A DNA stretch of 5,219 bases from Desulfobacterales bacterium (GTDB lineage Bacteria; Desulfobacterota; Desulfobacteria; Desulfobacterales; JAUCGF01), in contig JAOZRC010000431.1 in NCBI GenBank assembly GCA_029940345.1, forward strand, positions 1 to 5,219. Reading direction: 5' to 3'. The notes below the pieces were generated by a model. That model saw nothing but the letters and a program-made list of their open reading frames with translations. It had not been told where the DNA came from and ran no database searches. Positions 1-5,219 of this stretch are shown here, one piece after another. The translations under genes and the position numbers were made by a program. Within the stretch, counting starts at the first letter, position 1. Every line of letters begins with the position of its first letter.

Positions 1-15
1 TTAAATAATTTTTTC

Positions 16-45
16 TTTACATTTAGCATGGTAATTGGTTATAAG
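16..45 (+). promoter_or_regulatory. Candidate sigma70-type promoter for the TPR lipoprotein gene
   Basis: TTTACA at 16-21 matches the -35 consensus at five of six positions. TATAAG at 40-45 matches the -10 consensus at five of six, with an 18-base spacer. In the neighbouring register TTATAA (39-44) is preceded by TGG, an extended -10 arrangement with a 17-base spacer. Transcription would begin near base 52, giving a leader of about 120 nt before the ATG at 173. It is the best promoter match upstream of this gene. The flanks are AT-rich, so a chance match is possible. Confidence 0.45.
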
Positions 46-126
46 AGTTTGATTAATCGTCTTATCCTGTGATGTGAAAGTTAATTGAACAATGACACAA
101 CAAAGTAGTTAGGGAAACGTTATTTT

Positions 127-142
127 TTAAAATGAATTTTAA
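127..142. repeat. Short AT-rich palindrome in the lipoprotein leader
   Basis: TTAAAAT (127-133) and ATTTTAA (136-142) are perfect reverse complements separated by GA. The site lies 18 bases upstream of the ribosome binding site. It could be an operator half-site pair or a weak RNA hairpin, but a palindrome made only of A and T in AT-rich sequence often arises by chance. No regulator can be named. Confidence 0.25.
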
Positions 143-160
143 CACGCATCTGAAAACCAA

Positions 161-166
161 AGGAGG
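161..166 (+). promoter_or_regulatory. Strong ribosome binding site for the TPR lipoprotein
   Basis: AGGAGG is a perfect Shine-Dalgarno core placed six bases before the ATG at 173. It fixes that ATG as the start and predicts efficient translation. The contrast with the weak or missing sites before the transporter and mobA genes is clear. Confidence 0.85.
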
Positions 167-172
167 AACCGT

Positions 173-2956
173 ATGATCAAACAAATGTTACGGACAAGCG
201 TTATTTCACTTTGTATGATGATTTCTATTTTACTGGTTTGGGGCTGTTCGGAAAATAAAGTTGAAAAGGCCGAGGAATCCTATCAGGCCGGCCTCGCGGC
301 CTTAGAAGCGGATAAATCAGATGATGCCAAAATTCACTTTAAAAAAGCCTTGCAGTTGAATTCGGAACATGCCCAGGCACATTTTCAGTTAGGTTCTGTT
401 TATGCCAAATCGGTCAAAGAAGATGAAATCAAACTGGCCATCGGGCATCTGCGCGTGGCAAATAAGCTGGATAACAATCTGAATGAGGCGCGCAAAGAAC
501 TCGCCATTCTCGGTTTCAAACTTCGTGTTTACACCGAGATTATTGATGTTTGTAAAAAATATCTTGAAAAAAAGCCCGATGACCTAACTATTCAGATGAT
601 TTTGGCCACTTCCTTGATGAACACCGAAAAGGCGGATGAAGCGCTTGCGATTTTGCAAAAAATTGCTGAAACACATCCGGATAATGCCAAAGTCAAATTA
701 AGCTTGGGACGTGCCTATCTTCTTACAGACCAGCCTGATAAAGCCAGGGAAATGACCGAACAAGGGGCTTCAATGGTTCCCGATGATATTGCCGCTCAGA
801 TTTTACTCGCCGGATTTTATGAAAAACAAAAATTATATTCCCTGACCGAGGCTTCCCTAAAGGCAATTCAGCAGAAATTTCCCGATAAACCCACTGCTTA
901 TCAGATTGCCGCAATGTACTATATCCGTCGAAAGCAATTGCCTGAAGCGGAAGCCGTCTTGAAAGCGGCCATTGAGCAACACAACTTAAAAAAAACCTTT
1001 CTTTTTCACGATCTGGCGATAATTCAGCATAGCCAGAAAAAAACAGACGCCGCTCTGCAAAGTCTTGAACAAGCCGTTGCTTTGGAACCGGATGATCAGA
1101 AAAGTTTGGTTTTATTAGCTGATTATTATTTAAAAAGAAAAAAAATCGACCAAGCCATTGCGACGTATGAAAAAATCAGCGCCAAATGGCCCGAAATAAA
1201 ACCGGTCAAATCCAAAATTGCCGAACTGTTAATGGCTCAAAAAAAGGATGATAAAGCTCAAACCTATATTGACCAGATACTTCAAGATGACCCTGATTTC
1301 GCTCCTGCTCAAATTTTGCAGGGTCAGTTGTTAATGAAACAAGGCCAAAAAGACCAGGCCAAAGCGGCTTTTGCCAAAGCGCAGGAGTTAGACCCCGAAT
1401 CGGGGTGGGGCAATTTCTTTTATGGCCTGACTTTACTGGATGACAAAGATTATGAAAAGTCTCGGGATACGCTTCAAAAGGCGACTGCCAAAAAACCTCA
1501 GGCGATTAACATCCGCATGGCCTTGGCTTATGCTAATTATAAAACCGGCAAAACGGAATCGGCTCTGGATGAAATAAATGTTGTTTTGGAAAAATTGCCG
1601 GATAATCTGCGTGCTCGCGCGCTTCGGGCATTGCTTTATCTGCGATTAAAAAACCTGGAAAAAGCTCAGGCGGATTATCAATTTATGCTCACGCAAAAAC
1701 CTGAATCCGTATTCCTGCAATTCCGCTTGGCCGAAATTGACTACGCCTTGGGGAACAAAGATAAAGCGTTGCAAGGTTTCCAAGCGCTGATAGACAAATA
1801 TCCGAGCCCCGAAAAACCGGAGCCTGGCAAAACCATTGCTAAAATCGTCCGAATTTATCTTGATAAAAAAGAGTTACAAAAAGCGATTCAAATCTGCGAT
1901 GCGCAACTTGAAAAAAATCCGCAGGATTTGGCAACGGGGATGATAAAAGCGGTTGTGTTATTAAAGGCTAAAAAAGAGGAGCCTGCCAAAAAAGTTCTGG
2001 CCGACCTGATCAAACAACATCCCAAAGAGGTTCGCCCCCTCCTGTTGCTAGCTCGCATTGAAATCGGCCTAAAAGAATTCGACGCCGCCTTGAATACGCT
2101 TCAAAAGGCCATTGCAATGAAACCGCAAAATGCCTGGCCTTATATGCAGATAGCCAGTATATATCAGCGTTTGAAAATGCCGGAAAAAGCGATCGAATCC
2201 TATGAAGCCCTGCTCAAGGCAAAAGGAACGTATCCTCCGGCTGAAAACGATCTGGCCTATCTTTATGCCGAATTGAACCAGGATATGGATCGTGCGTTGA
2301 TCTTGGCCGAAAAAGCGCTGGAAAAAATGCCGGATAATCCGGCGGTCGCTGATACACTGGGATATGTTCATCTGAAAAGAGGCGCTTTACCTTTGGCTAG
2401 GAAATACTTTGATGAAGCAATTCTGAAATTTCCCAAACAACCCTATTTCCATTACCATCTGGCCATGGTATTGCAGCAGGAAGGCAAAAATGACGACGCT
2501 CAGGCGGCCCTGCAAAAGGCTTTGGAACTGGGATTGGGCAAAACGGAAAAGGAAAATATTGCTAAAATGATGCAGGCTTTGCAGAAAACGGAGGCTGCCA
2601 AACCGGATTGGAAGCAAGCCTTTGCCGATGCCATGCAAAATAAGAAATATGACGAAGCCATTAAACTGGCTAAAGCGGCCCTGGAAGAATCACCGTCTGA
2701 TGCCGGACCTGCTGATGCCTTGGGACAGGTCTACCAGGCCAAAGGTTCGGCGTTGATGGCCAAACGCTATTTCAATGAAGCTGTCAAAATCGCACCGGAC
2801 AAGCCTATATCTCACTATCATCTGGGACTGGTGTATCATGAAGAAAAAAATGATACGGATGCACGCAAGGCCTTGCAAACGGCAATTGATAAAGGTTTAA
2901 GCGGAAAGGAACTTGAGACCGCACAAAAACTGATAGCCGAAATGAAGACGGAATAA
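173..2956 (+). CDS. Large TPR-repeat lipoprotein, PrsT-like
   Basis: A 927-residue protein, complete from an ATG with a strong ribosome binding site to TAA. Residues 1-24 form a lipoprotein signal peptide: K and R near the N-terminus, a hydrophobic stretch, then L-V-W-G before Cys25, the predicted lipidated residue. Trp at -2 of the lipobox is unusual. Ser at +2 suggests the outer membrane rather than inner-membrane retention. From about residue 34 to the end it is almost continuous tetratricopeptide repeats, seen as recurring A-x-x-x-L/F-x-K-A-L and P-x-x-x-x-A-x-x-x-L-A signatures every 34 or so residues. No enzymatic domain is visible, so it is probably a periplasm-facing scaffold. Length, N-terminal lipobox and the N-D-L-A / D-T-L-G / Y-H-L-A motifs at 692-763 recall PrsT, the TPR lipoprotein of PEP-CTERM/exosortase systems, but no exosortase or PEP-CTERM protein is nearby, so the function stays open. 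Residues 704-807 and 825-927 are related copies. It may be cotranscribed with the transporter 25 bases downstream. Confidence 0.9.
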   Translation: MIKQMLRTSVISLCMMISILLVWGCSENKVEKAEESYQAGLAALEADKSDDAKIHFKKALQLNSEHAQAHFQLGSVYAKSVKEDEIKLAIGHLRVANKLDNNLNEARKELAILGFKLRVYTEIIDVCKKYLEKKPDDLTIQMILATSLMNTEKADEALAILQKIAETHPDNAKVKLSLGRAYLLTDQPDKAREMTEQGASMVPDDIAAQILLAGFYEKQKLYSLTEASLKAIQQKFPDKPTAYQIAAMYYIRRKQLPEAEAVLKAAIEQHNLKKTFLFHDLAIIQHSQKKTDAALQSLEQAVALEPDDQKSLVLLADYYLKRKKIDQAIATYEKISAKWPEIKPVKSKIAELLMAQKKDDKAQTYIDQILQDDPDFAPAQILQGQLLMKQGQKDQAKAAFAKAQELDPESGWGNFFYGLTLLDDKDYEKSRDTLQKATAKKPQAINIRMALAYANYKTGKTESALDEINVVLEKLPDNLRARALRALLYLRLKNLEKAQADYQFMLTQKPESVFLQFRLAEIDYALGNKDKALQGFQALIDKYPSPEKPEPGKTIAKIVRIYLDKKELQKAIQICDAQLEKNPQDLATGMIKAVVLLKAKKEEPAKKVLADLIKQHPKEVRPLLLLARIEIGLKEFDAALNTLQKAIAMKPQNAWPYMQIASIYQRLKMPEKAIESYEALLKAKGTYPPAENDLAYLYAELNQDMDRALILAEKALEKMPDNPAVADTLGYVHLKRGALPLARKYFDEAILKFPKQPYFHYHLAMVLQQEGKNDDAQAALQKALELGLGKTEKENIAKMMQALQKTEAAKPDWKQAFADAMQNKKYDEAIKLAKAALEESPSDAGPADALGQVYQAKGSALMAKRYFNEAVKIAPDKPISHYHLGLVYHEEKNDTDARKALQTAIDKGLSGKELETAQKLIAEMKTE

Positions 2957-2981
2957 ACCGATTGGCCTCCTTTGTTTTGAA

Positions 2982-3914
2982 ATGAAAAAAGCGAATTCAA
3001 AAGCGTATCGTGCTGATGCCTTGATGCTGGTGACGGCAATTATTTGGGGCAGCGGGTTTGTCGCTCAGCGGGTGGGAATGGACCACATGGGGCCTTTTGC
3101 TTTTAATGGCATCCGTTTTGCGCTGGGCACCTTGGTCTTGCTGCCGCTGATCAAGTTCCGACAACACCGTCCCAAACTATCTGCCAAACACACCCAATCA
3201 TTTCTTTGGGGCGGTGGCATTGCCGGTTGTGTGCTTTTCATTGCGGCGACATTGCAACAGATCGGATTGGTTTACACTACCGCCGGTAAAGCCGGTTTTA
3301 TCACCGGACTGTATGTGATTTTTGTTGCACTCATGGCCTGGTTAAGAGGATACAAACCGGATGCCGGAAGTTGGCTGGGAGCGGCCTTGGCCTGCGCCGG
3401 ACTCTATTTTTTGAGCGTCACCGAAAATCTGACCTTTGCTCCCGGTGACCTGTGGGTGCTTATCGGAGCAATATTCTGGGCAGCCCATGTTATAATCCTG
3501 AGTTGGCTTGCTCCCAAGATGGATGGTCTGCGACTGGCCTGCACCCAATTTGCCGTTTGTTCCTTTCTGAGCCTTTTGGCTGCGGCTGTCTTTGAAACCA
3601 ATACGCTTTTTGGGTTAAAAGCGGCGCTTATCCCTATCCTGTATGGCGGCTTTATGTCTGTTGGTGTGGGTTATACGTTGCAGGTGATCGCTCAAAAAGA
3701 TGCACCGCCCGTGCATGCCGCAATTATTCTTAGCCTTGAAGCCGTTTTTGGTGCTGTTGCGGGATGGCTGGTGTTAGATGAAGCGCTTTCTTTCAGGGCG
3801 TTTATTGGTTGTGCATTGATGCTGACAGGGATTTTAACAGCCCAACTGTGGTCGCAAATGGTCAATTCCATCCGGATGTCACAGTTGAAACGGACTTTTG
3901 TTCGCAAAATATAA
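2982..3914 (+). CDS. DMT-superfamily (EamA) inner-membrane transporter
   Basis: A 310-residue polytopic protein with about ten hydrophobic helices, near residues 11-29, 39-58, 74-94, 102-120, 130-145, 155-175, 183-204, 213-234, 244-264 and 271-290. They form two five-helix EamA halves. Family marks are I-I-W-G-S-G-F in helix 1, G-I-R-F in helix 2, the A-G-K-A-G-F-I-T-G-L stretch before helix 4, and L-E-A-V-F-G-A-V-A-G-W-L-V-L-D-E at 252-267, the typical second-half signature. Length is usual for drug/metabolite transporters, and a basic tail (K303, R304, R308, K309) suits the cytoplasmic side. EamA proteins export amino acids, metabolites or drugs; the substrate cannot be read from sequence. 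The start is the only in-frame ATG that keeps helix 1 whole, since an in-frame stop lies at 2943-2945 and no other ATG, GTG or TTG intervenes. There is no proper Shine-Dalgarno site, so translation may depend on the gene upstream. Confidence 0.9.
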   Translation: MKKANSKAYRADALMLVTAIIWGSGFVAQRVGMDHMGPFAFNGIRFALGTLVLLPLIKFRQHRPKLSAKHTQSFLWGGGIAGCVLFIAATLQQIGLVYTTAGKAGFITGLYVIFVALMAWLRGYKPDAGSWLGAALACAGLYFLSVTENLTFAPGDLWVLIGAIFWAAHVIILSWLAPKMDGLRLACTQFAVCSFLSLLAAAVFETNTLFGLKAALIPILYGGFMSVGVGYTLQVIAQKDAPPVHAAIILSLEAVFGAVAGWLVLDEALSFRAFIGCALMLTGILTAQLWSQMVNSIRMSQLKRTFVRKI

Positions 3915-3964
3915 AGGAATTCGTAATAATCGTTTACCTATCGCTTTCAAGGGCATCCTTCATT

Positions 3965-4001
3965 TCAAGTTAACAATTTGATTAAACGGAAATTAACTTG
4001 A
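3965..4001. promoter_or_regulatory. Inverted repeat overlapping the mobA -35 box (possible operator)
   Basis: TCAAGTTAA at 3965-3973 and TTAACTTGA at 3993-4001 are perfect 9-base reverse complements separated by 19 bases. The right arm covers the first four bases of the candidate -35 box at 3998-4003, so a dimeric regulator bound here would compete with RNA polymerase. As RNA it could form a hairpin after the transporter gene, but it has no T-run and is AT-rich, so it would terminate poorly. It does not match the ModE box as I know it. Confidence 0.4.
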
Positions 4002-4026
4002 TTTTAGCAACTATTTTCCTTATGCT
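3998..4026 (+). promoter_or_regulatory. Candidate sigma70-type promoter for mobA-moaE
   Basis: TTGATT at 3998-4003 and TATGCT at 4021-4026 each match consensus at four of six positions and are exactly 17 bases apart, the optimal spacing. Transcription would start near 4032-4034, giving a leader of only about 38 nt before the TTG start of mobA. Its place in the 156-base gap after the transporter supports a separate mobA-moaE transcript. Confidence 0.45.
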
Positions 4027-4030
4027 AATT

Positions 4031-4057
4031 GTTTAGATTAACCTTTCAATCTGAAAC
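4031..4057 (+). promoter_or_regulatory. Stem-loop in the mobA leader
   Basis: GTTTAGATT (4031-4039) pairs with AATCTGAAAC (4048-4057) to give nine base pairs with one bulged G at 4053 and an eight-base loop. It begins at about the predicted transcription start and ends one base before the GGA that could serve mobA as ribosome binding site. Possible roles are a 5'-end stabiliser of the mRNA or a structure modulating ribosome access. It is far too small to be the known Moco riboswitch. Pairing is read directly; function is inferred. Confidence 0.4.
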
Positions 4058-4070
4058 TGGAAACATGTAA

Positions 4071-4709
4071 TTGGAAAAATGCACTGGCGTTATATTGGCA
4101 GGCGGCCTGAATTCACGTTTTGACGGCCAACCCAAGGCACTCATCACGGTCGGTGAGGAGACTATCCTGACACGGATTAATAACGTCTTTGGCAAGCTGT
4201 TTGATGAAATTATCCTGGTAACCAACGAACCGCTTCTTTATCTTGATTGGAATGTCCGCATCGTCACCGATCTGTTTCCCATTCGAAGTTCACTTACCGG
4301 CATCCATGCCGGCCTTTTTTATGCTAGCCGGCCGTATGTTTTCTTTGCTGCCTGTGATACACCGTTTTTAAAAAGGGGACTGATTGAAACGGTTGTTCAA
4401 GCGATGCGACCGGGTTTTGATGTCGCCATGCCGGCAACTTCGGCCGGTTTGGAACCGCTTTGCGCCGTGTATTCCAAGCGATGCCTGGAAGCCGTTGCAC
4501 GAAATATCAAGCGCAATAAATTAAAAATTCAACGGGTGTTTCGCAAATCACGCATTCTGGCTATCCCGGAAACGGTTCTACGGGTCAGGGATACGCATTT
4601 GGATTCGTTTTTTAATGTGAATACACCCGCAGACCTTGTCAGGGCTGAAACGATGTTCAGTGCTTCAGGATCGAAACTATCCGATGCAAACGGACAAACT
4701 GAAGTTTAA
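4071..4709 (+). CDS. mobA: Molybdenum cofactor guanylyltransferase (MobA family)
   Basis: A 212-residue cytosolic enzyme that would transfer GMP from GTP to molybdopterin, forming the guanine dinucleotide cofactor used by DMSO-reductase-family enzymes. The nucleotidyltransferase signature G-V-I-L-A-G-G-x-x-S-R-F at 6-17, with Lys22, matches the MobA GTP-binding loop; S-S-L-T-G-I-H-A-G-L at 73-82 corresponds to the P-L-x-G segment; A-C-D-T-P-F-L at 94-100 holds the metal-binding Asp96; G-L-E-P-L-C-A-V-Y at 126-134 and F-N-V-N-T-P-A-D-L at 181-189 are typical of MobA. Length is normal. The start is TTG: the codon just before is TAA and the one before that ATG, so no upstream in-frame start is usable and no later start would keep the L-A-G-G loop. 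The ribosome site is weak (GGA, 4059-4061). A MocA-type cytidylyltransferase is less likely on motif grounds. moaE follows 18 bases later, which fits the role. Confidence 0.88.
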   Translation: MEKCTGVILAGGLNSRFDGQPKALITVGEETILTRINNVFGKLFDEIILVTNEPLLYLDWNVRIVTDLFPIRSSLTGIHAGLFYASRPYVFFAACDTPFLKRGLIETVVQAMRPGFDVAMPATSAGLEPLCAVYSKRCLEAVARNIKRNKLKIQRVFRKSRILAIPETVLRVRDTHLDSFFNVNTPADLVRAETMFSASGSKLSDANGQTEV

Positions 4710-4715
4710 TTAATT

Positions 4716-4720
4716 AAGGA
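4716..4720 (+). promoter_or_regulatory. Ribosome binding site for moaE
   Basis: AAGGA lies seven bases before the ATG at 4728 and ten before a second, adjacent ATG at 4731. The spacing favours the first. The site sits in the 18-base mobA-moaE gap, which is too short for a separate promoter and supports one transcript. Confidence 0.65.
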
Positions 4721-4727
4721 ATTAGAG

Positions 4728-5093
4728 ATGATGAATCTGTCTGATATGATTACACAAGTGAAAAACCATTCCGATTTTGATAAAGCCGGCATGCTCCTGT
4801 GCCATAATGGCGTGGTGCGACGCACGTCACGCGACGGGCGCGAAGTGTCCGGCCTGAAAGTGGCGGTGGATCAACGTAAATTGGAGCAGGTGATTGCGGA
4901 ATATAAAAAAATACCTGGAATTATCGAAATCGTATGTGAAATCGCTGAAAACAAAGACCTGGCGGTTGGCGATGATGTGATGGTGTTGATTGTGGCCGGT
5001 GATATTCGCGACACGGTTATCACGGTGCTGAAAGATGCACTGAATGCCATTAAAACAACTGTTACAACCAAAACGGAATATTTTGTCGGATAA
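4728..5093 (+). CDS. moaE: Divergent MoaE-type molybdopterin synthase catalytic subunit
   Basis: A 121-residue soluble protein resembling MoaE, the large subunit of molybdopterin synthase, which uses thiocarboxylated MoaD to put the dithiolene sulfurs onto cyclic pyranopterin monophosphate. Compared by eye with E. coli MoaE: C-H-N-G-V-V-R at 25-31 aligns with F-T-G-K-V-R, so Arg31 equals Arg39; V-G-D-D-V-M-V at 80-86 equals the P-G-D-E-I-V-F strand; G-D-I-R at 91-94 equals S-A-H-R, keeping Arg104 but replacing His103 with Ile; K-T-T-V-T-T-K-T-E at 109-117 equals the K-T-R-A-P-F-W-K-R-E end, keeping Lys119 and Lys126 as Lys109 and Lys115. The H-R-I-G segment and the Y-E-A-Y-type region are not recognisable, and the protein is about 30 residues shorter than the E. 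coli one. It follows mobA in a probable operon; no MoaD gene is present. It is either a working short variant or a MoaE-fold relative with a changed job. Confidence 0.75.
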   Translation: MMNLSDMITQVKNHSDFDKAGMLLCHNGVVRRTSRDGREVSGLKVAVDQRKLEQVIAEYKKIPGIIEIVCEIAENKDLAVGDDVMVLIVAGDIRDTVITVLKDALNAIKTTVTTKTEYFVG

Positions 5094-5166
5094 GGAGTGC
5101 AAGCTTCCGCTTGCCGAGAGCATCTTTAAACTGGCAAGCTAAAGCTTGCACACCTCCGCTTTTTTT
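5094..5166 (+). terminator. Composite hairpin terminator built from GCAAGC/GCTTGC units
   Basis: Starting right after the moaE stop codon, GTGCAAGCTT (5097-5106) pairs perfectly with AAGCTTGCAC (5142-5151), and inside it GCTTGCC (5109-5115) pairs with GGCAAGC (5133-5139). GGA (5094-5096) can also pair with TCC (5155-5157) across a three-base bulge. A run of seven T follows at 5160-5166. This fits a Rho-independent terminator for mobA-moaE, though the stem is long with a 17-base apical loop. Each half is also palindromic by itself, as in REP-type intergenic repeats. Confidence 0.7.
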
Positions 5167-5219
5167 AGAGCCTGTTTGGAAAATCGTGATCGAAGCGAAA
5201 AAGTGTGAGAGCGAGGGCT
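5167..5219. other. Unassigned intergenic sequence at the window edge
   Basis: These 53 bases hold no gene start that I can support and no clear hairpin. They begin AGAGCCTGTTTGG immediately after the terminator T-run and end GAGGGCT at the window edge. The sequence could be the beginning of an intergenic repeat or a mobile-element terminus, but the partner end would lie outside the window. Confidence 0.3.

Noticed and set aside
988..1145. Two runs of eight A (988-995 and 1138-1145) inside the TPR gene, possible slippage sites
   Set aside because: Both encode in-frame Lys-Lys and lie mid-repeat with the TPR pattern continuing normally on both sides. Lysine-rich repeats in this composition produce such runs, and no alternative product is visible.
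2069..2638. Open frames on the minus strand opposite the TPR gene
   Set aside because: They lie fully antisense to a coding sequence with clear repeat motifs, show no recognisable domain and no good ribosome site, and are rich in residues expected from reversed Lys/Ala codons.
3342..3601. Minus-strand open frames within the transporter gene
   Set aside because: The plus frame has ten helices and both EamA signatures. The minus frames are mutually overlapping and show no known motif.
3915..3964. Terminator for the transporter gene just after its stop codon
   Set aside because: Only a four-pair AAGG/CCTT hairpin (3949-3960) was found, without a T-run. It is too weak to call.
4031..4070. Molybdenum cofactor riboswitch upstream of mobA
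   Set aside because: The leader after the likely promoter is about 38 nt with one simple stem. The known Moco RNA motif is far longer and multi-branched, so the match fails.
4827..5123. Open frame on the minus strand across moaE and the terminator, 98 codons
   Set aside because: It is antisense to a recognisable MoaE-like gene, begins inside the terminator hairpin and has no family signature.
1..5219. CRISPR array, tRNA, rRNA, toxin-antitoxin or defence system
   Set aside because: No regularly spaced direct repeats, no cloverleaf or rRNA-like segment and no small gene pair could be seen; the four genes and their control sites account for nearly all of the window.

Overview
The window carries four complete plus-strand genes and no gene fragments: a large TPR-repeat lipoprotein, a ten-helix DMT/EamA transporter, a MobA-type molybdenum cofactor nucleotidyltransferase and a divergent MoaE-type molybdopterin synthase subunit. 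It looks like ordinary chromosome from a Gram-negative bacterium of moderate GC content. The mobA-moaE pair and the shape of the MoaE-like protein (short, with H-R motifs lost but catalytic lysines kept) remind me of anaerobic Desulfobacterota such as sulfate reducers. That placement is inference from recalled family resemblance, not from a search.

Layout. Bases 1-172 hold a good sigma70-type promoter candidate, a leader of about 120 nt with a small AT-rich palindrome, and a strong AGGAGG ribosome binding site. The TPR lipoprotein follows (173-2956), then after a 25-base gap with no terminator the transporter (2982-3914), which has almost no Shine-Dalgarno sequence. The 156-base gap 3915-4070 contains a 9-bp dyad overlapping the -35 box of a promoter candidate, a stem-loop at the expected 5' end of the transcript, and an ATG-TAA start-stop pair directly before the TTG start of mobA. 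mobA (4071-4709) and moaE (4728-5093) are 18 bases apart and probably one transcript. That transcript ends at a composite hairpin plus T-run (5094-5166) built from four copies of a GCAAGC/GCTTGC unit. The last 53 bases have no identified function.

How the genes work together. MobA and MoaE both belong to molybdenum/tungsten cofactor synthesis: MoaE helps form the dithiolene of molybdopterin, and MobA attaches GMP to give the guanine dinucleotide form. The MoaD sulfur carrier and the earlier enzymes are not in the window. The TPR lipoprotein and the transporter may share a transcript but show no obvious functional link. I found no CRISPR array, tRNA, rRNA, transposase or defence gene. The observations most worth a second look are the unusual mobA leader and the altered active site of the MoaE-like protein.
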